The notes beneath the pieces were generated by a model. It was not told where the DNA came from and did not search any database. It saw nothing but the letters and a program-made list of their open reading frames with translations. This document shows positions 1-9,239 of a stretch of 64,000 nt of DNA, piece by piece. A program made the translations under genes and the position numbers. The stretch lies in the NCBI GenBank assembly GCA_937906455.1, contig CALCYT010000026.1, forward strand, positions 5,686-69,685, read 5' to 3'. How positions within the stretch are numbered: position 1 is the first letter of the stretch; every line of letters begins with the position of its first letter. Source of the stretch: an uncultured Bacteroidales bacterium. Its GTDB lineage: Bacteria > Bacteroidota > Bacteroidia > Bacteroidales > F082.

Positions 1-802
1 CGGCACCAGCGTCATGGAAAATCTGTGAGATATAGCTCTTGCCGCCAGGCAGATACCACTGTCCCTCGAACGGCAAATCAGAGAAGACGGTGGGGCGATA
101 CTCTACATTTTCGCAAAGCGACTTCAATGATTCATAACGACTTACGATGTTATGAAACCATTCGTCGGTGTCTTTCTCACGGCAAGAGAGGAAGCCTATC
201 AGCTTCAGCCATTCAGCCCGTCCAAGCGGATGATTCTCAAGGTAATCGGCGAACGGCAGCATCACCGCACCTGTCAATTCCCCAATCTCATTCTTCGGAA
301 CGGTTGAATAAGGCGTGTAAAGGATAAGGTCGGGGTGCAGGCTGATGGCGACTTCGGTCTTAAGACTCGTCTCAATGCCCACATCTTCAATAAGTTTCGC
401 CGCTAAAAGCTGTTTGATGTCGGGGTTGGACGTGTAGTCGCTCTCAAGAATCCCTTTCACTCTTGAAATCTCGCCAAGCTCAAGAAACACAGACCATTGC
501 GTCGATGAATAAGCAATCACGGAATGCACCGGAGTGCGAATCACCGTCTTGCTACAAAGCTCATCAGGCAGCTGTAAAGTGTCGGGATAAAGATAAAACT
601 CACCGAGCGACTTGTCGTTCCAAGGACACGAAACATTGACGTAATATCCTGATTTATAATGGTTTATGATGAGATAACTCGAAAATTCCATCAGATTTTC
701 ATTTTCTGAATCCTGACTTTTATTCCGCTTACTTTGACTATCGCAGCATGAAATAAATGCGCAAGTCATTGATAAACATATATATAGCAATTTTTTAATC
801 AC
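1..802 (-). CDS. Iron/cobalamin-type ABC transporter substrate-binding lipoprotein, partial (C-terminus off left edge)
   Basis: The minus strand is open from a GTG at 802 to the left edge, so only about 267 N-terminal residues are present. The start reads MIKKLLYICL and is followed by a hydrophobic stretch ending in AFISC, a lipobox; the mature protein would begin at Cys and be lipid-anchored. The first domain has the FecB/BtuF (PF01497) pattern: a segment around TPVHSVIAYSS, a conserved gap, then DVGIETSLKTEVAI and PDLILYTP, the usual place where the family names its ligand site. It probably binds a siderophore, haem or cobamide outside the inner membrane and hands it to a BtuC/FecD permease, which would lie to the left. 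The start is uncertain because the upstream ATG at 812 is closed by a stop after four codons. Family confidence is good; the ligand is unknown. Confidence 0.7.
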   Translation of the reverse strand, partial: MIKKLLYICLSMTCAFISCCDSQSKRNKSQDSENENLMEFSSYLIINHYKSGYYVNVSCPWNDKSLGEFYLYPDTLQLPDELCSKTVIRTPVHSVIAYSSTQWSVFLELGEISRVKGILESDYTSNPDIKQLLAAKLIEDVGIETSLKTEVAISLHPDLILYTPYSTVPKNEIGELTGAVMLPFADYLENHPLGRAEWLKLIGFLSCREKDTDEWFHNIVSRYESLKSLCENVEYRPTVFSDLPFEGQWYLPGGKSYISQIFHDAGA

Positions 803-932
803 GATTTACACATTTTAAATCTAAAACGCAAAGATAGTAAAAATTATGATTGGCATTGTGAATAATTATTTAAATAAAATGGCTGAAATCTCAAAAAAAT
901 TATTTATTTTTGCATTCTAAAAAATAGAAATT

Positions 933-1262
933 ATGGGAATTTTCATGTTTCACAGGCCTGAGATGCCTAAATTCAACTATATTCCAAGGTTTTACAATCC
1001 TGAAAAGGAAGAATTGGAGAGGAGGAAAGCTGCGATGGGTTTGGAATCACAACTCTCTGACAGTGAGAAACTTAGAGTTAAGATGCGCCAACGGTGGGGC
1101 AGAACCGGCGATGACGGAAGGCCGGTAAAGCAAAAAAGTGCGTTCCATGGCTTGCGGATAGCTCTGATTATAGGTATATCGGCGTTTTTTATCTTTTTGA
1201 TTTTCTTCACGCCTTTCGTGGAGAATTTTGTAACGATGTTCTTACATCTTGGAGGTAAATAG
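933..1262 (+). CDS. Conserved small membrane protein preceding mutL
   Basis: A 109-residue protein with a basic, polar N-terminal 70 residues (motif NYIPRFYNPEKEELERR) and one hydrophobic segment near residues 76-95. This predicts a single-span inner-membrane protein with a cytoplasmic N-terminus. I recognise the PRFYNPEKEE pattern as a small protein that commonly sits just before mutL in Bacteroidales; it has no assigned function that I know. The stop is 2 bases before the mutL ATG, so the two are surely co-transcribed. An A/T-rich stretch before the ATG is the likely promoter region. Confidence 0.75.
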   Translation: MGIFMFHRPEMPKFNYIPRFYNPEKEELERRKAAMGLESQLSDSEKLRVKMRQRWGRTGDDGRPVKQKSAFHGLRIALIIGISAFFIFLIFFTPFVENFVTMFLHLGGK

Positions 1263-1264
1263 TT

Positions 1265-3070
1265 ATGTCGTTGGATATCATCAAGTTACTTCCGGATTCC
1301 GTAGCCAACCAGATTGCGGCGGGTGAGGTCATTCAACGACCTGCGTCTGTCGTAAAGGAGTTGATAGAGAATGCGATAGATGCCGGTGCCACCCAAATCG
1401 ACCTGATTGTGAAAGACGCCGGCCGCACTTTCATCACCGTCATCGACAACGGCTGCGGCATGTCGGAGACCGACGCGCGTCTTTGTTTCGAGCGTCACGC
1501 GACATCAAAAATCAAGAGTGCCGACGACCTCTTTGCCATAAAAACCATGGGTTTCCGTGGAGAGGCACTCGCCTCGATAGCGGCGGTGGCACAGGTGGAG
1601 CTGACCACTCGCCGTAAAGAAGACGAGGTGGGCACCAAGATTCGCATCGACGGCTCAAAAGTGATGGAACAGCTCCCGAAACCGATGTCGGTGGGCACTA
1701 ACTTCACTGTTAAAAACCTGTTTTTCAACGTGCCGGCACGACGTAACTTCCTGAAATCCAATGAGGCGGAGCTACGTCATATCAACGAAGAGTTCTTCCG
1801 TATCACCATCATGAACCCTGAGATAGGATTCACCTTCGTGAGCAACGACAAAGAGCTGTTCCACCTTTATCCGGGTACACTTAAACAACGTATCGTGGGG
1901 CTTTTCGGCAAGGATTATGATGGTAAGTTATTGCCTGTCAATCAGATAACGGAGACGGTGACGATAGACGGATTCATAGTGAAACCCGAATACTCCAAGA
2001 AGACTCGCGGCGAGCAGTATTTCTTCGTGAATCGCCGTTTCATCAAGCACGCCTATCTGCATCATGCGGTGGAAAACGCTTACAAAGAATTGATTCCGCA
2101 AGACTGTCTGCCGGGCTATTTCCTTAATATTCAGATAGATCCGAGAGAAATAGACATCAATATCCATCCGACAAAGACCGAAGTCAACTTCATCGACGTG
2201 AAGCTGATTTACGCCATCATGCACTCGGCGGTGCGTAAAGCCATAGGACAGAATAACTTGGCTCCGACGTTGGATTTCGACATCAACCCTAACATGGGGA
2301 TTGACTTCGGGGCGGCAAGTCAGATGAACAGACCTGTAATAACGCCGAAAACAGATTTCGACCCGACGTTTAACCCATTCAAAATCAATCCGATAAAGCA
2401 TCAACAGCAGAATTGGCGTATTGCATACGACACAAGCGGCGATGTGGTCGGAAACACCAATTTTGACGAGGATAATGAAGAAAACAAGCCGTTGGATGAA
2501 GAGCAGAAGAGCCTTTTCATCCAGCTGAAGCAGTCTTACATAGTAACTGCCGTCAAATCCGGAATCATTGTCGTTGACCAGCATCTGGCACACGAGCGCA
2601 TCCTTTACGAGAAGTATCTGAAAGAGATGGGGACCGAGATGAATGTGTCGCAACAGGAGCTGTTTCCGCATCATATCTCATTGAATATCAACGATGCCTC
2701 GATTTTGAAAGAGATTAAACCGGAGCTTGAGAGAATAGGTTTCAGGATTGAGGCGATGAACAACACCACTTTTGTCATCAACGGCACACCCGTTGATTGC
2801 AAAGGCAGTGACGTCATTTCAATAATAGATAGAATTTTAGAGGATTACAAAAACAATATGTCCGGCAATCAATCAGATAGAAAATTGAATTTAGCGCGTT
2901 CGTTAGCATCGCAAATGGCGGTGAAGTCTGGCAAGACACTGAGTACTTTGGAGATGCAAGACATCATCGACAGGCTGTTTGGCTGCGCGGTGGCGGAGGT
3001 GTCGCCAAACGGCAGAAAAATATTCACTATCATCAATGTTGACGACATAAAAACACGTTTGAACAAATGA
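1265..3070 (+). CDS. mutL: DNA mismatch repair protein MutL
   Basis: A 601-residue MutL. The N-terminal GHKL ATPase is complete: ELIENAIDAGAT (about residues 32-43), DNGCGM (61-66) and GFRGEALASI (97-105). The C-terminal dimerisation/endonuclease domain carries DQHLAHERILYE near residue 436, which fits the metal-binding DQHA(X)2E(X)4E nicking motif with Ala replaced by Leu, so this is probably a nicking MutL as expected where MutH is absent. MutL couples MutS mismatch recognition to strand incision. It overlaps the rhomboid gene by the ATGA at 3067-3070, so translation is coupled. Length and motifs are normal apart from the A-to-L change. Confidence 0.97.
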   Translation: MSLDIIKLLPDSVANQIAAGEVIQRPASVVKELIENAIDAGATQIDLIVKDAGRTFITVIDNGCGMSETDARLCFERHATSKIKSADDLFAIKTMGFRGEALASIAAVAQVELTTRRKEDEVGTKIRIDGSKVMEQLPKPMSVGTNFTVKNLFFNVPARRNFLKSNEAELRHINEEFFRITIMNPEIGFTFVSNDKELFHLYPGTLKQRIVGLFGKDYDGKLLPVNQITETVTIDGFIVKPEYSKKTRGEQYFFVNRRFIKHAYLHHAVENAYKELIPQDCLPGYFLNIQIDPREIDINIHPTKTEVNFIDVKLIYAIMHSAVRKAIGQNNLAPTLDFDINPNMGIDFGAASQMNRPVITPKTDFDPTFNPFKINPIKHQQQNWRIAYDTSGDVVGNTNFDEDNEENKPLDEEQKSLFIQLKQSYIVTAVKSGIIVVDQHLAHERILYEKYLKEMGTEMNVSQQELFPHHISLNINDASILKEIKPELERIGFRIEAMNNTTFVINGTPVDCKGSDVISIIDRILEDYKNNMSGNQSDRKLNLARSLASQMAVKSGKTLSTLEMQDIIDRLFGCAVAEVSPNGRKIFTIINVDDIKTRLNK

Positions 3071-3951
3071 GCAATCAATTTAGACCCCAAGGATTTTCGA
3101 TTTTACCTGTAGTGGTAAAAAACCTGTTGATAATCAATGTTGTATTTTTCTTGGCGACATGGGCCGCGGAGTCTGTGTGGCGCATCGACCTGTCACAATA
3201 TCTCGGCTTGCATTACATCGGGGCATCCGATTTCAGGCCGTATCAGTTCGTGACGTACATGTTCATGCACGGCAACTTCGCGCATATCTTCTTCAACATG
3301 TTCGCGCTGTGGATGTTCGGCAACCCTATTGAAAACGCATGGGGACCTAAGCGGTTTCTGATATTCTACTTCGTTTGCGGCATAGGTGCGGGGCTGACAC
3401 AAGAGCTCGTGCAATACATTCAACTGCATGACATAATCCAAAATTATGAGTATGTGAGACTTGGCGGCAATAGCATCCCTGTTGACGATTATCTCAACAT
3501 GCTAACCACCGTTGGTGCCTCAGGAGCCGTTTACGGCATACTCTTAGCATTCGGCATGATGTGGCCTAACTCAAAGATTTACATTTACTTCGCCATCCCG
3601 ATAAAGGCAAAATGGTTCGTGCTGATTTACGGTCTCATCGAGCTGTTCTCAGGCTTCTCGTCGGTTGACAACGTGGCGCATTTCGCTCATGTGGGCGGCA
3701 TGCTTTTCGGATTGCTGCTGATTTTATATTGGCGTCATAAAGAGACGGGATGGATACCGAATCTCAAGATAAGGTTCAACAAAAACAAATCCGGCGGAGA
3801 ACACCCGCAGTCGGATTGGGATTACAACAGACAACGTCACAACGACGACCGCAGGACCGACGAAATCCTTGACAAGATCAGCAAAAGCGGCTACGACAGC
3901 CTGACGGAGGAGGAGAAAGAATTCTTGTTCAAGCAAAGCAAGAAAGGCTGA
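3067..3951 (+). CDS. Rhomboid family intramembrane serine protease
   Basis: A 294-residue multi-span protein. It has the rhomboid signature HGNFAHIFFNMFALWMFG after the first spans, then GASGAVYG near residues 150-157 with the nucleophilic Ser, and HFAHVGGML near 205 with the catalytic His of the Ser-His dyad. Rhomboids cleave membrane-anchored substrates within the bilayer. The last 55 residues are polar and charged (DRRTDEILDKISKSG), a cytoplasmic tail resembling those seen in other Bacteroidota rhomboids. The gene overlaps mutL by 4 bases and uvrB by 1 base, so it sits inside a repair operon, although nothing in the sequence links it to repair. Confidence 0.93.
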   Translation: MSNQFRPQGFSILPVVVKNLLIINVVFFLATWAAESVWRIDLSQYLGLHYIGASDFRPYQFVTYMFMHGNFAHIFFNMFALWMFGNPIENAWGPKRFLIFYFVCGIGAGLTQELVQYIQLHDIIQNYEYVRLGGNSIPVDDYLNMLTTVGASGAVYGILLAFGMMWPNSKIYIYFAIPIKAKWFVLIYGLIELFSGFSSVDNVAHFAHVGGMLFGLLLILYWRHKETGWIPNLKIRFNKNKSGGEHPQSDWDYNRQRHNDDRRTDEILDKISKSGYDSLTEEEKEFLFKQSKKG

Positions 3952-5969
3952 TGAATTTCAAGCTGTCATCGGATTTTAAGCCGACAGGCGACCAGCCGCA
4001 GGCCATAGAGCAACTGAAAAACGGCATCATGGCAGGCGAGAGGTATCAGACACTGATGGGCGTCACCGGCTCGGGGAAGACGTTCACAATCGCCAATATG
4101 CTCGCGGAACTCAACCGCCCGGCATTGATTCTGAGCCATAACAAGACCCTCGCGGCGCAGCTTTACAGCGAGTTCAAACAGTTTTTCCCGGAAAACAAAG
4201 TCGAATATTTCGTGTCTTACTATGATTACTATCAGCCTGAGGCATTCATCCCGCAGACGAATACCTACATAGAAAAAGATTTGTCCATTAACGACGAGAT
4301 CGACAGGCTGCGTCTGAGTACCACCTCGGCCTTGCTTTCCGGCAGACGTGACGTTATCGTGGTGTCCTCAGTGTCGTGTATTTACGGCATAGGCAACCCG
4401 GAGGATTTCAGCCATAACGTCATCAATATCGAGCTTGGCGAGAAAATCAGGCGCGACGACTTGCTGTTTAATCTGTCGAATGCCTTGTATAACCGCAATG
4501 ACATTGAGTTCACGCGAGGACGTTTCCGCGTCAAAGGCGACACGGTGGATGTGTTCCCTGCCTATTCCGACATTCCTTTCCGGATAATTTTCTGGGATGA
4601 CGAGATCGAAGAGCTGGAGTCATTCGACCCTATCAACGGCACGAGAATAGAGAACTTTCAGAACATAACGCTGTTTCCGGCGAATATTTTCGTCACCTCC
4701 AAGGAAAAGATAAAAACGGCTACGGAAGAAATACTGCTCGACATGTTCAAACAAGCCGAGTATTTCCGCGAGATAGGTAAGTTTGAGGACGCCAAACGGA
4801 TAGAAGACCGTGTGAATCATGATGTTGAGATGATACGCGAACTCGGATATTGTTCGGGAATCGAGAACTATTCGAGATATTTCGACGGCAGGGCGGCTGG
4901 CACACGTCCGTTCTGTCTCCTTGACTTCTTCCCGGATGACTTCATCACCATCATCGATGAAAGCCACGTCACCGTGTCGCAGATTAGAGGCATGTACGGA
5001 GGCGACCGCTCAAGAAAACAGACCTTGGTGGAATATGGGTTCAGACTGCCGTCGGCACTCGACAACAGACCTCTGAAATTCGATGAGTTTGAGGCACTTA
5101 CAGGTCAGACGATATATGTCAGCGCCACACCTGGCGACTACGAGATGCAACAGACACAAGGCGCTTACGTGGAACAGCTCATCCGCCCGACAGGACTTCT
5201 TGACCCCGTGATAGAGGTGCGCCCCTGCACTAATCAAGTTGATGACCTCGTCGATGAGATAGTCATGGTGATACAACGCAAACAACGTGTGCTCGTCACC
5301 ACTCTGACGAAACGTATGGCCGAGGAGCTGACGAATTATCTTAACAACTTGAATATCAACACACGATACATTCACTCCGATGTAGATACCTTAGACAGGG
5401 TCGATATTATGATGGGCTTGAGAAGAGGCGACTTCGACGTTTTGGTTGGCGTCAACCTGCTTCGTGAGGGCTTGGATTTGCCTGAGGTTCAATTGGTTGC
5501 CATCCTTGATGCCGACAAAGAAGGCTTTCTTCGCTCAGAACGTTCCTTGACACAGACGGCAGGACGCGCCGCACGTAACGCCGACAGCAAAGTCATAATG
5601 TACGCCGACAAAATCACGGAGTCGATGCAAAAAACCATCGACGAGACGCAACGGCGGCGTGAGAAACAGATGGCGTACAACATTGAGCACGACATAGTGC
5701 CCAAGACCATCATCAAGCCGCTCGACAACGCGTTGAGCGACAGCATAAGCAGACATAATCTCGTGGAATATGAGATGGCTGAAGAGCATATCAGGGCGGT
5801 GGCGGAAGAAAAAGCCGCTGTTTACCGCTCGGCAAAAGACATCAAAAAAGCAATGCAGGAGGCCAAGAAAGAGATGGAGAAATCCGTCAAGGAACTCGAT
5901 TTCATAAATGCCGCCAAATACCGTGACATTATCGTCGCTTTGGAAGAGAAACTAAACAAAATCACTTGA
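3951..5969 (+). CDS. uvrB: UvrABC excinuclease subunit B
   Basis: A 672-residue UvrB of standard length. Visible features are Walker A GVTGSGKTFT near residues 38-47, the beta-hairpin tyrosine cluster YYDYYQPEAF near 93-102, DESH (Walker B), the motif V/VI region with TAGRAARN, and a C-terminal UVR domain (residues about 630-665) that contacts UvrC. UvrB receives damage from UvrA, verifies it and loads UvrC for dual incision. The ATG shares one base with the rhomboid stop, giving a mutL-rhomboid-uvrB operon. Nothing is missing. Confidence 0.98.
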   Translation: MNFKLSSDFKPTGDQPQAIEQLKNGIMAGERYQTLMGVTGSGKTFTIANMLAELNRPALILSHNKTLAAQLYSEFKQFFPENKVEYFVSYYDYYQPEAFIPQTNTYIEKDLSINDEIDRLRLSTTSALLSGRRDVIVVSSVSCIYGIGNPEDFSHNVINIELGEKIRRDDLLFNLSNALYNRNDIEFTRGRFRVKGDTVDVFPAYSDIPFRIIFWDDEIEELESFDPINGTRIENFQNITLFPANIFVTSKEKIKTATEEILLDMFKQAEYFREIGKFEDAKRIEDRVNHDVEMIRELGYCSGIENYSRYFDGRAAGTRPFCLLDFFPDDFITIIDESHVTVSQIRGMYGGDRSRKQTLVEYGFRLPSALDNRPLKFDEFEALTGQTIYVSATPGDYEMQQTQGAYVEQLIRPTGLLDPVIEVRPCTNQVDDLVDEIVMVIQRKQRVLVTTLTKRMAEELTNYLNNLNINTRYIHSDVDTLDRVDIMMGLRRGDFDVLVGVNLLREGLDLPEVQLVAILDADKEGFLRSERSLTQTAGRAARNADSKVIMYADKITESMQKTIDETQRRREKQMAYNIEHDIVPKTIIKPLDNALSDSISRHNLVEYEMAEEHIRAVAEEKAAVYRSAKDIKKAMQEAKKEMEKSVKELDFINAAKYRDIIVALEEKLNKIT

Positions 5970-5971
5970 TT

Positions 5972-7411
5972 ATGAATACATTAGCAGTGCCATTCTTCGC
6001 CACTGATGCGGTGTGGAATATCATGATACAACTCTGCATAATTGCTGTGGGTCTTCTTGCAGGAAACATAGTGCGGACAAAAGTGCCGTTCATGCAAAAG
6101 AGCTTAATCCCCTCAGCATTGATTGGTGGAGCTTTAATATTGATTTTCAAAGCTATATATACCGATTTGTGCGGATGGGAGAATTTGATTGACAAAACAT
6201 CAATGGAAATAATAACATATCATGCCTTAGGTCTCGGTTTTGTGGCTTTGGCACTGAAAAACAACAAAGTCGAGTCGAAATCAAGTACGATGAAAGTCAT
6301 TGAGACAGGCACCTTGACGGCAATCACATATATCATCCAAGGCATTGTGGGACTGTTAGTTACGATTCCGATGTTCTATTTCGGCAAGAAGATTTTCTAT
6401 GCCGCCGGTTTGCTCCTCCCGATGGGTTACGGACAAGGTCCCGGACAAGCACTGAATTTCGGCACCATCTATATGGACAGAGCTGCCGAACAAGGCATAT
6501 TTTTCCCGGGTAAAGACTTCGGATTGTCAATAGCGGCAATGGGTTTCATCGTCGGCTGCGTCGTCGGAGTGGTTTATCTGAACATTTTGAAACGTAAGGG
6601 CAAAATAAAGATTTCCGAGATTCAGGAGAAACAACGAAACAAGCTCAGCGACTACGAAGGCGAAAACGAAATCCCTGATACTGAATCAGTTGACAAATTC
6701 TCAATTCAGATTTGCCTGGTTCTTTTTACATATCTTTTGGTATATCTTGTCAATCATCTTCTCCAGACATTGGATCTCGGCACTTTCGGCGAAAAAACCC
6801 TGATGCCGTTGATGTGGGGTTTTAACTTCCTGCTTGGTACGCTGTTCGGCATTATGGTGAAAGGCATTATAAAAAGTCTGCAAAAGGCTAAAATAATGAA
6901 AAGAGAATATATCAATAACTATCTGCTGAACCGTATCAGCGGCTTCTTTTTCGATATCATGATTGTGGCAGGTACGGCTGCCATAAACTTCAGCGAATTC
7001 AAGGGATTTGCGCTTCCTTACATCCTCGTTTGTACCCTCGGCGCAATTGCCACGTTCTGGTTTGTTCTTAAAGCATGCAGACATCTTTATCCGAACTACA
7101 CCTACGAAGGCTTCTTCAGCATGTTCGGCATGCTTACCGGCACTGCGTCCAACGGCATGATTCTGCTTCGTGAAATTGACCCCAAGTTCGAGACTCCTGC
7201 CGCAAACAACCTTGTTTTACAGTCACTCCCGGCGGTGGCATTGGGCTTTCCGGTTCTGCTTCTCGTCAGTTATGCTCCTCAAGGGTTCACCCGGACACTC
7301 ATAACTTTGGGAATTTTGGTGGTAGTCTTCATCATTTTCAACCTCTTCCTTTTCAGGAAGAAAATATTCAAAACACGTTCACACGACACTTCAAGCAAAA
7401 CGGAGCCGTAA
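5972..7411 (+). CDS. GltS-like sodium/glutamate symporter family protein
   Basis: About 479 residues with 10-12 hydrophobic segments. The GltS (PF03616) pattern is seen in GLLAGNIVRTKVPFMQKSLI, ALIGG, the glycine-rich PMGYGQGPGQALNFG near 150 and the repeat-related FGMLTGTASNGMILLREID near 385, which are the two inverted-repeat substrate hairpins. It is longer than E. coli GltS because of a cytoplasmic linker near residues 210-235 and a polar tail. Substrate is probably glutamate or a related anion imported with sodium. I chose the ATG at 5972; a TTG at 5966 overlapping the uvrB stop is less likely. It follows uvrB by 2 bases. Confidence 0.82.
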   Translation: MNTLAVPFFATDAVWNIMIQLCIIAVGLLAGNIVRTKVPFMQKSLIPSALIGGALILIFKAIYTDLCGWENLIDKTSMEIITYHALGLGFVALALKNNKVESKSSTMKVIETGTLTAITYIIQGIVGLLVTIPMFYFGKKIFYAAGLLLPMGYGQGPGQALNFGTIYMDRAAEQGIFFPGKDFGLSIAAMGFIVGCVVGVVYLNILKRKGKIKISEIQEKQRNKLSDYEGENEIPDTESVDKFSIQICLVLFTYLLVYLVNHLLQTLDLGTFGEKTLMPLMWGFNFLLGTLFGIMVKGIIKSLQKAKIMKREYINNYLLNRISGFFFDIMIVAGTAAINFSEFKGFALPYILVCTLGAIATFWFVLKACRHLYPNYTYEGFFSMFGMLTGTASNGMILLREIDPKFETPAANNLVLQSLPAVALGFPVLLLVSYAPQGFTRTLITLGILVVVFIIFNLFLFRKKIFKTRSHDTSSKTEP

Positions 7412-7447
7412 GACAGAATTAACAATATTTTCTCAATTCTGCCTTCT

Positions 7448-7486
7448 GGTCATTTCGTGCGAAACGAAGTGAAGTCGAGAAATCTT
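7448..7486. repeat. Half copy of dispersed palindromic element (TCATTTCG...GAGAAATC)
   Basis: GTCATTTCG, followed by GAAGTGAAGTCGAGAAATC, matches one arm of the element also found at 9139-9224, 31930-32003 and 46455-46494. It lies between the GltS-like gene and the kamE promoter. Only one arm is present, so it is probably a decayed copy. Confidence 0.55.
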
Positions 7487-7499
7487 TTATTTTTTTTGT

Positions 7500-7530
7500 T
7501 TTTAATATAAAAAAATACATTATATTTGCA
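7500..7530 (+). promoter_or_regulatory. Bacteroidota-type promoter of the fermentation operon
   Basis: A T/A-rich tract with TTTG at about 7498-7501 is followed about 21 bases later by TATATTTGC near 7523-7531, matching the TAnnTTTG -7 consensus. About 75 bases of untranslated leader separate it from the kamE ATG. The rest of the 194-bp gap shows only the palindromic half element. Confidence 0.6.
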
Positions 7531-7605
7531 CACATGATAAAGGTGTAACGGCTTTTATCTTGTATTGTATTGTAACTTATTGAAATAGAATAAATTATAT
7601 CATAT

Positions 7606-8394
7606 ATGAGCGAAGGACTATATTCAATGGAAGCCAAGGATTTCGACAAAACCTTGGATTTGACAAAAATCAAGCCGTACGGCGACACAATGAACGACGG
7701 AAAAACACAGTTGAGCTTCACTTTGCCGGTTCCATGCGGAGCTGAAGCGGTAGAGGCAGCGAAACAACTACTCAAGACGATGGGATTTGAGAATCCTATT
7801 GTGGTGTATTACAAGGAGTTGACACCAGGTTTCACGTTTTTTAACTGCTATGGGAGCTGCACTCATACTGTCAATTACAGCACTATTTACGTGCCGAAAG
7901 TGGAGTCTAACACTATGGACATGTACGAGACAGACCAGTACATCAAAGAAAACATAGGTCGCAAAATCGTCATCGTCGGCGCCTCGACGGGTACCGATGC
8001 CCATACAGTGGGTATCGACGCCATCATGAACATGAAAGGCTATGCCGGTCACTACGGACTGGAACGCTACGAGATGATCGAGGCTTACAACCTCGGCTCG
8101 CAGGTGCCCAACGAGGAGTTTATCGCCAAAGGCATTGAGCTTCATGCTGATGCACTCTTGGTATCGCAGACAGTCACCCAGAAAGACGTGCACATCAAAA
8201 ACATGACCAACTTCATCGAGCTGATGGAGGCCGAAGGTTTACGTGACAAGATGATCTGCTGCTGTGGCGGCGCCCGTATCTCACACGAATTGGCCAAGGA
8301 ACTCGGCTTTGATGCCGGTTTCGGCATGAACACCTACGCCGACGACGTGGCCTCGTTTGTCGTTCAGGAGATGGTGAAACGGGGAGTTAAATAG
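7606..8394 (+). CDS. kamE: Lysine 5,6-aminomutase beta subunit (cobalamin-binding)
   Basis: A 262-residue protein that follows the clostridial KamE closely. DAHTVG places the axial cobalamin ligand at His133, and MNMK places the Schiff-base lysine for PLP at Lys144, the same numbers as in the characterised clostridial enzyme, which supports the chosen start. The enzyme moves the terminal amino group of L-beta-lysine or D-lysine from C6 to C5 using adenosylcobalamin and PLP, an early step of lysine fermentation to acetate and butyrate. The alpha subunit KamD, which carries most of the substrate pocket, is not adjacent: the gene upstream is a carrier. Either kamD lies elsewhere or the locus has been split. 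Confidence 0.95.
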   Translation: MSEGLYSMEAKDFDKTLDLTKIKPYGDTMNDGKTQLSFTLPVPCGAEAVEAAKQLLKTMGFENPIVVYYKELTPGFTFFNCYGSCTHTVNYSTIYVPKVESNTMDMYETDQYIKENIGRKIVIVGASTGTDAHTVGIDAIMNMKGYAGHYGLERYEMIEAYNLGSQVPNEEFIAKGIELHADALLVSQTVTQKDVHIKNMTNFIELMEAEGLRDKMICCCGGARISHELAKELGFDAGFGMNTYADDVASFVVQEMVKRGVK

Positions 8395-8428
8395 CCATTA
8401 GCTATTAGCCATTAGCCATTAGCTGTCA
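8391..8428. repeat. Short tandem repeat of TAGCCATTAGC
   Basis: Directly after the kamE stop, the unit TAGC(C/T)ATTAGC occurs about three times head to tail. The same unit in reverse orientation occurs at 43118-43145 next to nusB. No coding or hairpin role is evident. Confidence 0.6.
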
Positions 8429-8469
8429 TTAAATAGAAAATACAAATTAACAATTAAATATTTCAGAAT

Positions 8470-9129
8470 ATGGATAAAAATGAAATGAGAGAAGTTATCG
8501 CCAAGAGAGCGGCAAAAGAATTGCACGACGGCGATGTTGTCAATCTTGGCATTGGCATTCCGACTTTGATTCCTAACTATCTTCCGGCCGGTGTCTCAGT
8601 GACATTGCAGACTGAGAATGGCGCTATGGGCATGGGTCCCACACCTGAAGAAGGCAAGGAAGACAAAAACCTCATCAACGCCGGCGGCGGTTTCATCACC
8701 TTGACACCTGGCGCTTGCACATTCGATTCGGCGACATCATTCGCAATCATCCGCGGCGGCCACGTCAACGTGTCGTTCCTCGGCGCTCTGCAAGTGGATG
8801 AAAAAGGCAACCTCGCCAACTGGATCATCCCTGGCAAGATGGCTCCTGGCATGGGCGGCGCCATGGACCTCGTGGTGGGTGCGAAACGCGTCATCCTGAC
8901 GATGGAACACACACAGAAGGGTGCTCCAAAAATCCTGAAAGAGTGTACGCTGCCTCTCACAGCAGCAGGTCAGGTCAACATGATTATCACAGAGATGGGT
9001 GTGATGGAAATCACTAAAGAAGGCATCGTCCTCACCGAGATTCATCCTGAGTTCACCGTCGAGCAGGTGCAGGCCGCGACGGAGGCGAGACTCATCATCA
9101 GCCCGAACTTGAAATCAATGGTTGACTAA
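8470..9129 (+). CDS. atoA: 3-oxoacid/acetoacetate CoA-transferase, beta subunit
   Basis: A 219-residue class I CoA-transferase beta subunit (SugarP_isomerase-like fold). TENGAMGMG near residues 50-58 carries the catalytic glutamate that forms the enzyme-CoA thioester; NLGIGIPTLIPNYLP and GMGGAMDLVVGAKRVI are the other family motifs. In lysine fermenters this enzyme exchanges CoA between butyryl-CoA and acetoacetate. The alpha subunit (AtoD) that normally precedes it is absent here, as is KamD for kamE, so both genes are second halves without their first halves. The assignment to acetoacetate rather than another acid rests on context. Confidence 0.88.
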   Translation: MDKNEMREVIAKRAAKELHDGDVVNLGIGIPTLIPNYLPAGVSVTLQTENGAMGMGPTPEEGKEDKNLINAGGGFITLTPGACTFDSATSFAIIRGGHVNVSFLGALQVDEKGNLANWIIPGKMAPGMGGAMDLVVGAKRVILTMEHTQKGAPKILKECTLPLTAAGQVNMIITEMGVMEITKEGIVLTEIHPEFTVEQVQAATEARLIISPNLKSMVD

Positions 9130-9138
9130 CATTCACTT

Positions 9139-9224
9139 GTCATTTCGACTGGAGCGAAGCGGAATGGAGAAATCTCATTCAATCGCAGGAGTTTTTTCGA
9201 CTCACTCCGGTCGCTCGAAATGAC
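9139..9224. repeat. Palindromic MITE-like element between atoA and crt
   Basis: GTCATTTCGAC at the left end is answered by GCTCGAAATGAC at the right end, with inner arms GGAGCGAAGCGGAATGGAG and CTCACTCCGGTCG. This makes an imperfect palindrome of about 86 bp. It fills most of the gap between two operon genes and could form a hairpin in the mRNA. Related copies lie at 7448, 31930 and 46455. Confidence 0.7.
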
Positions 9225-9239
9225 GGAATAGATGTAATT

